DNA from: Ampullaceana balthica
Lineage: Eukaryota > Mollusca > Gastropoda > Lymnaeidae
Reading direction: 5' to 3'
Assembly: GCA_944989445.1 (NCBI GenBank)
Contig: CALYLW010000055.1
Span: 1,493,001-1,557,000, forward strand
DNA: 64,000 bases
The notes under the pieces are model-generated. The model saw only the letters and a list, made by a program, of their open reading frames with translations, searched no databases and had not been told where the DNA came from. Positions 22,140-35,643 of this stretch are shown one piece after another; the first letter of the stretch is position 1, and every line of letters begins with the position of its first letter. Position numbers and translations under genes: made by a program.

Positions 22140-23650
22140 GACTGATGCTTTTTTAAAGAAACGTAAAAAAAAACATATTTAAGTATTGCAGTGCAGGCAT
22201 CTGGGTGTCATCATGTTTTATAACCATAACCCACACGTTAAGACCGGTGGCACTTTAAATTCATCTGCTTAAAAAAATCCATTCCAAATTAACAGGATTT
22301 TTAAAAAATGATATCACAAATGTCTGCTTTTTTAATAAGCTTATTCAAAACTTATTGATTTACAAACAAGGAAATTACAGACTTTACTCGATATGACATA
22401 TAAGGCCTCTGCAGGTACTTTTTCATCACTCTCTTCCTTTCACTCCTTGTGCGTCTTGGTCACCGACACACTCAGGACTCTGGAATGATCAGGTGGACGC
22501 CTCTGCATGGACTGGAGCGACAAAATACACGCTGACTCAGACAGCACGGTCTCCGACCACACTGGATATTGGATAACTGAGGCCGACGTCTCGTTGAATT
22601 TGAATAGACAAAACGCGGTCTCACTCTCACACTTGCCACTTTGTCTTGACGTTGTTATCGTTATCGACCAGAGTCTCAAGAAATCCTCGAACGTCTAGTA
22701 CTTCTTAAAATATTAGTTTTCATAGGTTACAAGTCATTTGCTACCATCATATCCTCATAGGGTGTATGGGATGTCTATGGGAGGGGTAGCACCTCTGGAT
22801 GGGGAGCAGTCGTACTCCTCTTGGGGTAGTTCGCCACCTTTGGTCACCACCTGGCACCCAGCTCTCACCTGTGGCTCCAAGTAGCTGTAGCATGCACAGC
22901 GACAACACCCCGGTAAACGGTCTCGACTGACCGGCTAAACCAGGTGACGGTAACCGATGGGATACAAACCTCAGTGAAATGGGATTTGTCTACTTAGCAT
23001 GTGAAGACTGTTTTCGGCTGCCTGCGCACTGGATCTTCTATGAGCCAACGGGCAAGAGGTGATTCACAGCAAAGCATTGTGGAGTGCTTAGAGCATGACG
23101 AGACACACAGGACGTCCTGGTCATCCACTGCACCCAACCCCATCCCCAGCCGTCTCAACAACGTCTTGCTTCTGGATCAGATGGCTTTGGGCGAGAGAGG
23201 GAGGTCGACGTGTTCCGCGAATCTTCCTCACTCTGAAAAAATTCACAGCGCAAGTCACTCTCATCATCATCCATTTATACTAATATGATGAGAGTGGTCA
23301 TCGTCGACTACGACGGACGAACAACATGCTGATGCTCGTTGATGCAGTTGACATCAGTAATTGTTTGTCCTCGCTCTGCCATATCATGCACAATTTGTAA
23401 CTTGAGCTCCTAGTTTTCAAAGCATAATATTTACATTTAATTTGTATAACTTGGTCTCATGTTCAATATGTTTTATCAAGCTAGTTCAAGTAACGTTCTC
23501 AGGGCGTCGTGGGCCGGATCCGGCCCGCGGGGCCGAATTTTGGTGACCCTTGACCCAACTGGTTTTCTTTTAAAAAGAGCTAAAGTGCGCATGCACAGTT
23601 CCTACTAGTCAAAATACTTCCGACCTACGTCCCGCCAGTTGTTTACTAAT
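22140..23650. other. Intergenic DNA with a GC-richer block, no gene recognised
   Basis: 22390-23330 has higher GC and some open frames up to 95 codons, none with recognisable domains. The block could be decayed transposon sequence. Around 23498-23535 a CAGGGCGTCGTGGGCCGG segment with a GGCCGGATCCGGCC palindrome resembles one hAT terminus, but no partner end was found. The promoter and 5' UTR of SIVA1 should lie at its right edge. Confidence 0.4.
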
Positions 23651-23767
23651 TTTATGTCAACAAAGTGGCGAATACGGAAATTGAGCAATCAAACACTTAC
23701 ACTATAACTATACTGGTTCTGGCTGACCACAGTAAATTCAACTTATTTTTAAAAGCTTTGTTTTAAA

Positions 23768-26700
23768 ATGCCCAAAAGAAATAATCCGTTTGGAGACCAT
23801 ACCAGCCTTCAACTTAAAACGCATGTTCGAGAGAAGGAGGTCGACCGAGGAGTAGGTCAGCAAATTCGAATGCAGTCTGTGTATGGTTAGTCTTGTTTTG
23901 TCTTATACTTATTGCTCTTTATTCTCTTAGCAAAATATGAAATTAATTTGTGGAATAAAACAGCACAGCATTAACATCATAATTACTTTATTTAATTTTG
24001 TACTTATTCTTATACACAGTGCTTTTTTTTCTAGCGAAAAAAGTTTGGGCTTGGGAACTCATTTCACATCTGTTTTTTACCTTTTGTCAGAAAATACTAT
24101 AATATAGGTACTTGGACAAAATTTTCAGAATGAAGCTATAGCTTTAAGATCTAGTTGGTTAGAAAGAGCTTGAAAAATGCAATTTTTTAATACCAAATTT
24201 ATCGTTTTAGGTTATTTCTAAAGAAAGTTATGATTTTTTTAGTTAATTATTTTGGGATAACTCTGCTAATTGAAACATAAGTTATAAGAAAATATAAAAG
24301 TGACTAAAGTGAAAACTGGGCAGTGAGACTGAGACAGCTGTTTAAAATGGCAGTTAATTAAAGTTATTTCAGAAATGACTGAAGATAACCATAAAAAAAC
24401 CATATATTTCCGCATTCGTCATATCATTTCCCAAATAAGCGTCCTAAAATTAATTCTGATGTACGCAAGATTGGCTCATTAATATTCAAAATGGCCGTCA
24501 AATTTGCATATGTCATATTTTAAATTTAGCGCAACTTAAAAATAATTTTCCAAACCATTAAGTCAAGCATATCAAACTGTTCGTGTTGAAAAGGAGAACA
24601 ATAAATGACAATAATACTTATTTAAAACTAGTTGATGTAGTCAAGTATCCCCAAAACCTTACATTTTTTTTATATCTCAGAAAACAAAGTCAGATTTACA
24701 AATGCAAATGAAATATCTATTTATATTGCTTGTTAGTTAGTCTTTTATATCTTAAGTAACTTAAAATAATGTTATTAATATTGTTTAGCCCTTAGATTAG
24801 ATCAAATTTGAAGATAATTGGCTGAGGTGCGTAGAAGGAAGTTTCGGCCATCTTGAAAAATAGGAAAAAACCATGTGAATTTTTTGAAAAATAAAAAAAA
24901 ACAATTTTGGGGAGGTTGGGAGGGGGATGGGACTTTGTCAATTCTTATAGATATTTGGATGCTGATTACAGTGGTTATCATTAAAATAGCGAGTGGTGGC
25001 AAATGATAGAGATATTTATATTATTTTATATAGTTATTATACTGTAACTCATCTAATTACATTTTACTAACAAAATTCAGCACACAAAAATTGGAGAACT
25101 TAGTTAGTAATAATCAGCATCCAATTATCTTTAAAATGATATATCCCACATCCATTTTAATCAAGAGATTACACAGAAAAATGCAATTATTCTGACACAC
25201 ATACGCATTGTTTACATTTTAAAGTGGACAAAAAGTTGAACAAGGGGCATATAACTCCTCATAGATTTTTCAGTAAGTGAAAAATGATTTATCCAAGTAC
25301 CTATATAATAGTCAATAATTGAATTATTTACCAAAGTTTGTACTAAAATCAGCCCCTCCGGAAATAGAAATAGGCCACGCCAAGTGGCAAACGCTGTTAT
25401 TCTTATTCTACTAATAATAATAACTAATATGATATCTATGGTCCATAGATATCATATTAGTGGAATAACAGCGTTTGCCACTTGTGTGCCTTGGTTTGTT
25501 TATTTGTAAACTGTAATTTACGTCGTTCCCGTGAGTCCCCACTGTAAAAAGGACTGACAGTAAGTACAATGCCGACTATTTATATAAATATACACGAATC
25601 TGGCCAAAAAAGGTATGGGAACTCAGTTCCCATGAGTTCACACTGAAAAAAAGCACTGCTTATACATTGGTAAAAGTGCAGTTAAGGTGCATATTTCACA
25701 TTTAATCACAGTACAGTGGTGCCTCAGTATACGATACGTCTGCTTTGGAATAAGTCCAACTTGGTATATCGGCTATTTTGGATTCAAACATTTTACTTGG
25801 TATGCAACCTTCATTTGGAATACAACCTGCCAGAGCCTGTTGTATGAGTCAAAATAACTTGTCATGCTCGTGTAACTTGTCTGAATCACAACCTGCATGA
25901 TATTCTTGTTTACCTCTCATGACTCACATGCAAGTTAGCAGTTGCTACCATGACCATACAGTAGTGAATGACTCACGCTATAACAGAATTTTTTTTGCGT
26001 AATTTGTGTTTTTCTCGTAAATTTGTAGTAAATTCGCTAATCTTGAGTTCAAAGAAAGTTAATGAGAGGACCCAATCAATGAAAAAAATGGTTAGGATCA
26101 CCAAGGTGGTAAAAACAAGAGATTTTTGAAAAGTATGAAAGTAGTAGGCGTGTCTGGGACTAAGATTCAGCATACTGAATGCCAAGTTAGACAATTTCTA
26201 TGATTGATTGTGAAAAATAAAAAAACCTTATTAATCCATTTAATTATTAATACGTTTCGCCGCAGTGTGCGTCACCAAAGGTTTGTTTCATTTTATTAGT
26301 AATCTGACTTTTCCATTCAACTATTTTATTAATAGCTTATAAAACTTTTATTCAGGAGAGTTTCAACTTCCGTTGTGTGTAATTTCGAACGGATTAGACC
26401 ATGTTTAGTGTATTTTGTGCTTGATTTTTTTTTCAGTTAAAAACTTTTGTAAACAAAAAACCTCTGATCAAAATGGCTTCATTGAGTACTAATCCTAGTA
26501 CTAATCTATTAATTTTTCCATCTATGACTGCTGATAAAGCAAATAAATTGATTTCAATGGACGAATCAAGTTCAAATGACAATAAATTTGAAGCCTCAGT
26601 GTTGACAGTGATTATGAAAATTTACTATTTTGTAAATATGTGTAAATATTTAATAACTATTTTATTGTTGAATTTAAAAAAAAATTGAAACGTGTCATGC

Positions 26701-29700
26701 TAAGAAATTCATAACTTAATAAATTCTGGAGCTACTGCAATGAAACTTTCCAGTTGTTTTAGATATATAATAAGACTCATTTGTTAGAAATATGAACTTG
26801 ATTGGATTATTTGTACCTGATTTATGAGCTGGGGATAAATAGCAAAGTAGAGTTTTTCAGTTTAAAATCATCAGGTGGAATGGATTTGTTGACCTAAAAT
26901 TTTACTGCCTACCCTTAAAAAAAATTGGCACGTATTGAATGGGTAAAATAAGTTTGTTTTATTTACGTATTTTAGTACAGTGATTAAATTATTTTATTCA
27001 AACACGTCAAGAAATGTATGATAAGCCAAAAACAAATGATTTTTTTTCATGGGAACGGATTAATCATTTTCTTTTTATTTCTTATTGGTAAAATACGTTT
27101 GGAATACAACTTACACGTCCTGTTTGGTATATGTCCAGAGGTCTGGAACAGATTAAGGACAACCACAGTATACTGAGGTACCGCTGTACATTGTTTACCT
27201 AATAATATTTATGATTAATCATTGCTGTTGCTTTTTAGCTGAACATTTTGCTTGCTTTAAAAAGATAAGGTTATACTTTTTGTTGTTTGTTTTAATCGCA
27301 AATGTCTCACATTTTATTTGTAAAGTTCATTAAAATCTACATTTTAAATTAGTCTACAGCGGCATAGTAGAGTTTCTACCGCCCAGAGCAGAAGCCATGT
27401 TTGCCCCCTTCCTCCTCTGTAAGATATGTTGATACTATAAAGAAAACAAATTTTTTATTGAAAGTAAAAATAAGGGTCCTATACATTGTTACGTTTGAAA
27501 TAAATAGAAAAGTGTTCATTTCTTGATCTATAATTCAAGTTTCTGCTTTTCCTCATTGCACAATCTTTGATGTATCAATGTTGTCAACCATGCCATGAAG
27601 AATATAAATTTCTTCTCAATTGTTATTTTCTTCTTTTTACATTTTCACCTCTATAGCCAAAAATTTGCTAGCTCATTTGACTAGAATGTTCATTTGCAAT
27701 GCTAAGGTCTTCACATAAATTTTGTTTAAAAATCAAGCATCCTCTACGGATTCCATTAGTTTCTCAGTGAATACCTGTGGCAAATAATTTTTAGCACAAT
27801 GTGTGTGAAAATAAATTCAGGCATCATGGACTTTATAAAAGACACGTTTCCAGATGTCTAGTGAAAAGAAAATATTTCATTGGAACTAACAAAGCTCCTG
27901 CATCTTTCAATGGGTTTACCTTTTTGTTTGACTCTGGCCAGTTTTTCCATAGCTTTCAATATAACTTTGAAATGGTTCCATGGTATATTCACTATTTTGT
28001 GTGATAGAGTCTGTTTAAAGCCTTGCCTGTAGCAGCAATTAGAACTTTCCAACAGTGTGAAGACATTGAGAAAAATGCTTAACAACATACTAGTGTACCA
28101 AAAAAATTTAAACACATTAGTTAGTTTGTTTATTTTTTATTTTATTTTTTTGAAGGAGCATGTTAAGTATCCAGGTTTAATGAATTGTTTGAGCAAAGTA
28201 CTAATTTGAAATTAAAATCTATGTCTTTGAGTCTCTCTTGAACTACTGTATAACAATATCAGTTAATTTAAAATAAAAAAATTGAAAAGAGAAATGATAC
28301 AGTATAACAGGTAAATAATTTTATCTAATGGGTCTTAACTTTTCAGTTAAAAACCAAACTGTGCAACGCTTAGAAGGGCATTGAATTTGAATAATACAGT
28401 AATTTCAAAGTGTGTAGAATAGAAAAAGAAGAAAGTTCATTCAACTTAACCTTAACCAATGAAAATAATTATAAAACTCAAATTGTTGTTTCAACATACA
28501 AATGTACATCTAGTAATTTCTCTATAGCATTCAATTGGAATTGTAATCGTTTGGAATTATTTCTTATTCAATTTTCTTTTATTTTTGTTTCCACTTGTCT
28601 ATTGATCACTAGTCTGGGAACCAAGAAAGCCATAATTCAAAAATGACAAATGACACAGAAAAATAAAAATTGCGAGTAGGGCTTACTGGTTTTTGTATCA
28701 ACTAATCAGATTGCTTCTAGCATTTCTAGCTCACATCACTATTTTATTGGTGGATTCCAGTAATAAAAGGATTTTTTTTTGTGGTCATTTTATAACACTT
28801 TTGTATGTTTGTTTTATTCCGAAAAACCTGTAAATGCTTGTTTAAAAAAAGCTTATGCAATTCAAATGGATACTTAATGCAGCTTTTTTTTTAAAACATT
28901 GAATTAAGGCTCAGGTGGCAGTCTGTATTACTGATCAATTTTCTTGGCCTTGAGTCGCCATAATTGATTCAATTTCTAGTTTAAATTGGCCCCCTGTGTG
29001 ATCTGGTCAGTCCTATTCCAGATTTCAGAGCCTAAAACTACGGTTCTAAGTCTGCGTCTCCTTGCACAATTATGCTTTCCGGAGTTTTTTTAATATAAAA
29101 AAAAATAATAATTAAGCACTGAAACTTTAAGCTATACCGTACTTTTATTTAGCTTTCACTCTTTTATTGTTACTTATTCACTCGCTCTTCCTTTAAAGAT
29201 TTTTTAAAAAATCATGACAAAATATGGCAGTGAAATTTGAAATAATATGTTCCAGATTATCACTACAGTTAACCAGATATTTGACCTGGGAGTCCAAAAT
29301 AGAAATTAAAATAAACATCTGGGAAGCCCTGGCCTATCAGAATAAAATTAACTTGAAAGTGAAATTACATTTGCAATGTTTTTTTTAAAATTTTTTTAAA
29401 AGCAACCAAGTAGCTTGAACATCTTTTAAAAACTGTTGTATATAACAGCTTATTTCAGACCCTGCAATGGTGCTGCCATTGCATCCTGGTATACTGGTTC
29501 CTTCACAAGTGCAGCCCCATAATCCAAGTTAGGGAAATAAAGATTATCTTAATTATTGTTTCATAAATAAAATAAATTAATAATTAAACAACCCGTAAAA
29601 ACAAAGTTTTTTACTATAAATCCGTTATATATGATACATAACTAAAAGTATTGGTTATTTTCAATATAATATGCACCAAGCGACAGACTAGCATAAACAT

Positions 29701-32700
29701 TTACATGCTAAATAGAGATAATATAAAAATTAATTAATTTGATTACAGTACATTTGATCGATATGAAATTTTGATAGAATGCATTGTTAGGTGACTAAAG
29801 TCTATTTGCAAAATTTCAGCTCGATAGGATCCCGAGAAATTTGTCATTTTTTACTTTTATTTTTCCGAGGGACCATGACAGACAGAGGGAGAGACAACAC
29901 GGTGAAGTTAATATAAGGGATTTAAAAATGTAATAATTTGTTTTCTTTGCATTTATATTCTTGTTTTGTGAATTTCATGATTGTGTTAACAGCATATTTA
30001 CAAATGTATGTTATCAGGCACATATGCTTTGCGATCATCAAATACCTACATTGCTGGATGTAGGGAGGCTTGGCCAAAAATTAATAAATGAATCCTACAA
30101 TGTTTTTGTCACTTTTCTGACACTTTTAATAATTCTTTTTCATTAAATTCTTTAAAACAATATCAATAAACTATTTCTGCTTTGCTTTATTTTCAGATGG
30201 TCAAACTAATCACCCATTCTATAATGAAATCAAAGCTATTTATTTTCTGAATAAAGTTTAGTTTAAAGAAAGTATTGTTAATTTCAACACAAGAGTTTTA
30301 AAAATACCTCTATAGAAAATTACAAGTTATTCTATAATAATTTATTTCTATGTGCATTTACAGAGAAGACTCAAGCCTTATTGTTCAAAGGCATGAGGCA
30401 TATGTATGAAGCCAGTGCAGTTTTCCTAGAGTCTAATGATAATAAGATGTATGAAAATGAAACACTTAAGTCAGACAATTCAGTTTTCAAGCAGCTACAT
30501 TTAAACAGAAAATGTGAGTTAGTCAGTTTGGGTGAAGACATGGAGACAGAATCTAAAAGCTGTCTGGCACCATTTTCTTTTTCCTGCTACACTTCCAAAG
30601 AAGCTGAAGCTGAAAAGAATTTTAGTCAACCTGATTGTCATAGATTGCCAGTTCCTTCATTTGAAAATGGATTTGGAAGAACCCCTTGTGAGTTTAGCCC
30701 CTCCAGTTCTTTTCCACCGGCCAATGAATCCATTTTAGAGACGGGGCCTTCATCAGCTTCTAATAGTGTTTGCAATGCCTTTGAGCATTTGAGATGTGCC
30801 CAGAGTAAAAAGTCATCAGTTGATAATTTATTTTTCTCTTCTAGAGGTGAGAACATTTTATTTGCCCCCCATATTTTAAGTGTAAGATAACAAAAATGAA
30901 TGATTCCTTGTTTTGGTTGGGAAGGTAGCTCACAGCTTGCTGGTCTACACAAAATATTGTTTTGTTAATTATTCAACATAATTTTCTCGCCCTTCTAATT
31001 CAATAATGGCTAACATTTTGTATGTTCTTTAAAAAAAATATTTTCTTTTTTCCCATAAAAAATGTGCCTGTATAAATAAAACAAATTGTCTATTTTAATC
31101 ATTTTCATTCTGTTGTATTCTAATGTCCTAATTTTTAAATGTTTAAACAAAAGAAGAAAATTATTAACTACTCAATATTGTTCATTCTCTTGTAGGATTG
31201 AATCCAGACTTTTATAACCTTGAATATAGGGTTTCTCATTTCCTGGCTTTTCGTTTATCTCATAAAAATGGGAATCAAGTTTCCCTGATGGGAAGTGGCT
31301 GTATAAAACACATCAAAAAATCAATTAGTTTTATATAATTGTTATTGTTTGTCCATAATAATCGATAAAGACCACACTCTACTTTCTACCTTTGTGCTGT
31401 GGGAGTTTGTGAGTTCGTTGGTTAAAAAGAAAGGTGCATCCACATATCAAATGAGAAGGTCTGGATGTCTTTAGAAGGCCTGTCTTCTGGACTTGGTAGC
31501 TTTTTGTCCTTCTGCATATTTAGGTGACAGGTGGCTCGGTTGCTGGCTGCTGCTTTTCAGGAGTTGTGCTTAATGCCAAAAGCTTTGAGTCAGTTTTTGA
31601 GCCTAACCTCATAATGCATATCCACATGCTCTCTGTCAATGTTTAAGCTCCCAACAGAAGAGCATCTTTGAAGCTATGGTTTGCCATGTGCACAATCTGC
31701 AACCTGCAGTATAGTTGACTGCATCAGACTTCGGAGTCCTCTCCTAATGTGCCCTTTAAGCTGCACGGCCCCACAGATATTTGACAGAAGCATCACAGCA
31801 GTTTAGAAATGCAGCGTAGCAAATTTGTTAAAATAGTGCACAAAAAATGAATGCTATGCAAAACCTTTGCACAAAAGTTTTCTTTTGTTGCACATTGACC
31901 ACAGAACATTAGAGGAAAAATTGCCCCTGACATGTACTTCAGTGTCTGGAAAGTTTTCCTGCCATTAGATATTGAGGATTTTCCTCATGTTTGTTGTGTG
32001 ACAGTGGTTCAGCAACCTTGCATGGTGTTGGTACACAGTCCAAGTATCACATCTATACATTTAAATAGGGAGCACAACTGCTCTGTAAATTTTTTATTTT
32101 GTTTAGATGCTGATTCCCCTTCTGAACAAGACACTGTTATACAGTCTTCCAGATATTGCCTTTACTAATTCATCTCATCGTCATTGTTGGCACTCTGAGA
32201 TAATATGCTGCCTATTGTTCGAGCAATGATGGAAAATTATTCTTCACTGCATTGCAACTGTGCTGAGCAAGAAGGTCCATAATGTTGTCAGTCTTGACCT
32301 TTGTTTTTGCTGTTTGGCTGCTGAGATTGAATTAATTACCATCAGACTCAATGTCCAATCGCTTGTATCTGTCCCTGAAAACCTCTATAAGAATGGATGA
32401 GATCATGGGACTAAACAGTGTTGGGGCCAGATCACATCCCTACTTGACACCATATAATGTATTTAATAAACTGAATTAAACCAGAAAATAATATTTTTTT
32501 TATACATATTATTATTGACATTGTCAATACAAAACAAGCTTAATGTTAGTTAAAAGGTTGTTCATTGCTGTGCTAATTAACTACTTCATTTTTATGCTAT
32601 ATATTTTAGAGAGCATCCACTAATGATATGCTTGTGCTAGAATAGTTGGGTAGCAAGAGCACACCACTTATACGATTTGCATTCTTGACTGTTTATTATT

Positions 32701-33856
32701 GTATTTTCAAAACCAGCGCCTAATTACAAGTTCATTTTTGCTAACAACTTTTAACCCTAGTCAATTTCTAACCTTTACAAAAACTATTCAGAATGATAAT
32801 AATCATTTCATTCTTTTATTCATACATAAGTATGATACTGCAGATCATTCCTCCCCTTTTTTAAAATAAAATGTGCAAAAATCATTTGTTCCACCATTCA
32901 TACATAAAAGCCTTTCATATTATTCTAGATATTGCTTTATATATATGAAATTATAGTGTTCTTGAAGAAAATTTTGGTGATATTTTCTTTGGTTGCCTGA
33001 AGCTGGTTTGGCTATAATCTTGTACTTCTTAAATTAGCTCAATTGTTGCAAAATTGATTATTATAAGCCCCACTTAATGCGATTCAAGTCACCAGTTTTT
33101 GGTGTTAATATCTTCATAATAGTTGCATCTTTTTAAACATGAACTACCTTTTAAAAAGCTGTTTGAAATAAGACACAATCTTTTAAATGTTTCAGCTTGT
33201 CATAACTGCCGTCGGCCTGTTCAATCCAGAGATGTCATGAAATGCCAGTTCTGTGAGAACTATGTCTGCCCCCCTTGTGCTAGGCAGTGTCGGGGTTGCC
33301 ATCTCCATTTTTGTCAGCTGTGTTCTACCATTAAGTACGTTTTTTTAATATTGTAACAGGATTTGCTGTAAACAATATCTTGATCTAGTGTCACAGCCCT
33401 TAGAATAGAATTATTATTTTTTATGATCAACTTGAATGGTATTTTGAGAAATATGTTATAATCATTAAACTTATCAAAACAGTACATCAATTAACTTAAG
33501 ACACAATTATATAATTATTCAGCTATATAGATTGGGTCATATTTTAGAAATTGGGAAAGTTGATAATTTTTTTTTACCCTGACAGAAATTCTTATTCTTC
33601 AATATTTTACATCCATATTATTTTTAATGTACATGTAATGTGTTCCGTATATTGGATAAAAAAATTTTTATGAATTTATTGGGTGGGGGAGGGGGATGTG
33701 TTAATTTACTATCTCATTATCTATTTTTTAAAAAAAAATGCAGTTAAGACTTTTATACTTACTGGTAAAGTAGGTTAATGCTTTTATTATTTATATTTCC
33801 CCAGTTATGACCAGTCAACTGAAAGAGCTTTTTGTTTAAACTGCAGTGAAAGGTAA
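23768..33856 (+). CDS. SIVA1: Apoptosis regulator Siva homologue (SIVA1), 4 coding exons, complete
   Basis: Exons 23768-23885, 30364-30846, 33196-33334 and 33805-33856, all with GT-AG borders and consistent phases, give 263 residues. The start MPKRNNPFGDHTSLQLK closely parallels the Siva N-terminus, and the following EKTQALLFKGMRHMY continues the homology across the first intron. The C-terminus (about residues 201-263) is the Siva Cys-rich domain: repeated CxxC/CxxH pairs in ACHNC, MKCQFCENYVCPPC, CRGCHLHFCQLC and FCLNC, expected to bind zinc. In vertebrates Siva is an adaptor linked to TNF-receptor and p53 pathways; that role is not proven here. Human Siva is about 175 residues. The excess is a Ser/Glu-rich, probably disordered insert in exon 2 (about residues 65-195). 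Intron 1 (6.5 kb) holds a Tigger-like element and intron 2 an RTE remnant. Reading through the exon 2 donor would stop after 14 codons. Confidence 0.9.
25381..25484. repeat. Long near-perfect palindrome in SIVA1 intron 1
   Basis: Left arm 25381-25441 pairs with right arm 25443-25484. The outer 22 bp (CAAGTGGCAAACGCTG...) and inner 19 bp (ACTAATATGATATCTATGG) are exact complements, with a 20-nt insert in the left arm only and one central unpaired base. It should fold into a long hairpin with a bulge. Probably a foldback/MITE remnant. Confidence 0.85.
25714..27186 (+). mobile_element. Tigger/pogo-like (Tc1-mariner superfamily) element, decayed
   Basis: The left end CAGTGGTGCCTCAGTATAC and inverted right end GTATACTGAGGTACCGCTG are terminal inverted repeats, flanked on both sides by TA, the target duplication of this superfamily. 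At about 26060-26205 the plus strand shows a broken reading like the CENP-B/Tigger N-terminal helix-turn-helix (EIFEKYES ... TISMI). The rest of the transposase is not readable. Length 1.47 kb suggests internal deletion. Confidence 0.75.
27190..29585. other. SIVA1 intron 1 sequence, nothing recognised
   Basis: AT-rich intronic DNA between the Tigger-like element and the next repeat. Short open frames (67-85 codons at 27801-28115, 78 codons at 28410-28646) lack known domains and splice context, and I regard them as chance. Confidence 0.5.
29588..29925 (+). repeat. Second copy of the unclassified dispersed repeat
   Basis: Begins ACCCGTAAAAACAAAG and ends GTTAATATAAGGGATTT, the reverse-complement ends of 20205-20762, with matching internal segments (CAAAATTTCAGCTCGATAGG, ATGCATTGTTAGGTGA). 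Shorter than the other copy. No coding potential. Confidence 0.6.
31450..32460 (-). pseudogene. Decayed RTE-like reverse transcriptase in SIVA1 intron 2
   Basis: Read on the minus strand with frameshifts and stops: KQGCDLAPTLFSPMISSIL (RT motif B region), KTKVKTDNIMDLL at the place of the FADD block, LNHCHTTNMRKILN, and a late segment like LKAFGIKHNSWKAA. The order is that of the endonuclease/RT proteins of RTE-type LINEs often annotated as craniofacial development protein 2-like. The catalytic Asp pair is lost. Clearly non-functional. Confidence 0.6.
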
Positions 33857-33872
33857 AAGATAGCTGGACCGG

Positions 33873-33878
33873 AATAAA
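33873..33878 (+). terminator. Candidate SIVA1 polyadenylation signal
   Basis: AATAAA 17 nt after the SIVA1 stop codon. This is very close to the stop. Further AATAAA hexamers near 34048 and 34063 are plausible alternatives that would give a more usual 3' UTR of about 200 nt. Confidence 0.3.
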
Positions 33879-33879
33879 G

Positions 33880-35640
33880 GAGTATGGTTCTGTCATTATT
33901 GATTGTGAATTCTTATTGTATACATTTGTATCAGTTAGTCTATGTCAAGGCTTGACCGCTCCATTACTTTGATTTTATCTTTATCTTCGTTGAAAATTTG
34001 AAGTGTATTTTATTTAATTTGATGTATGTTGAAATGCTTAACAGTTAAAATAAACTCAGTTTTAATAAAGTTCATGTCAATAAATCATTCACAAAATGGT
34101 GCTGAAACCAGGGCATTTTATAATTACATGTATATGTTAAATAATTTTTTGGTTTGTTGTTTTTATGAAAACAAAAATTAACTGCCCTCAGCAAAATCAG
34201 ATCAAGCTGATTTTACTTCACAAATTTGCATGAATCAATATCTAAGATTTAAAAAAATGTAGCTGATATCTAAGAAAATCATTTATTATATTGACAGATT
34301 ATGTGAAATAGCTGGGGAAAATTATAGATTCAATTTATTTTTCAAAAAGACTATAAAATCTCACTTAGTTTTATTGTAAAATTTAATAAAACTTTATGCC
34401 AAGATCTCACCGAAAGTAATGTCTTGTTATAGAGTTACTGCCCTTGGAATGGAAGTATATATGTATATTTTTTACCACTGACTTGATAAGTGTATTTATA
34501 TAAAAAAATCATTACCTTATCAAATCAAATAAGTATTTTAAATCAATTAGCTTTAGATATATTTTTTTGGGCAGTTCAACTTTCTTTAGTTGTTCCATTT
34601 CTGTACAGTTGCATTAACCACCACCTTGTAAATATTCTATATACATAATATATTTAATTATTATGCTTTCAAAAATAAATAGCTACATAGTAGTTATTTA
34701 TGTAATTATTTTGACAAATATTTTTTGTATGGCTACTGATACTTTTATAAAAATTTATTCCTAATCTGAGAGAAACTGAGAAATTATCTAATTATTTCAA
34801 AATGTAATTTGCTGTGATAATATTTTTGGTTATGGTGATGTGCTGATTCTGTGACATTCTTATTAGCATTTTGTTTGTTAAAAATTATATTATTTAATAG
34901 GCAGTGGTATTTGTATCATAATTTCAGTTTAAAAAATACAAAACAAGGCAGCAAAGTGTACATACCTTTTCCTTTGAAACATTTTTTTCATTTTGTTTGT
35001 AGTATAACATACAAGCCATTCATTATCAGTGATATGCACTACTTGTATGTAAGGTAAACTCTTTATGTCAGTGTATTCCACTACGTGTTAGAAAAGGAAA
35101 ATAATTTTATTTTGTGAATAAATATTGGTTCACGACAAAAGTAGTTTGCTTTCTTTTTTTAATGCTCAATTTAAGAGGATGTTTCAACCTCTTTAGCAGA
35201 AAATACAAAGAAACAAGAAACATAAATAATTTGAAGCAGAAAAAAATGTAGGTGTTATCTGGGGAAAAAAAGGATAAAATTTTAACATCTAATAAGTTGC
35301 GATTCATCTTTTGTATATTCTGCTGAGGAGGCATAAGCCTGAAACATCCTTTCAGTTGTTTTTTGTATTTTTTTAAACATTAGTGCATCTTGTGCTACTG
35401 TTTACTTCACATGGCTGGAACTCATCATCCCTTTAATAGATGTACAGGTTTAAGGGTCCAAGGAACCTAGAAATACCTTAAGGGGTAGAGAAATTCAATT
35501 TGAGAATACAGCATAAAATTTATTTTTAATGATTTGATTTTCAACTTCAATCTTTTCATGAAAGTCACCATAACAAGCTGTCCATTGCATGCTGTATCCA
35601 AAAATGTGCAGGAAAAAAGATTAAGAAAATTTTAATCACA
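33880..35640. other. SIVA1 3' flank, no further gene seen
   Basis: AT-rich DNA without recognisable exon or repeat. Part of it is probably 3' UTR. Open frames at 34851-35057 and 35107-35334 are AT-driven and unsupported. Confidence 0.5.
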
Positions 35641-35643
35641 AAA

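Noticed and set aside
30381..30890. 169-codon open frame as a stand-alone gene
   Set aside because: It is SIVA1 exon 2 (30364-30846) with a short read-through past a good donor; the homology continues into exons 1 and 3.
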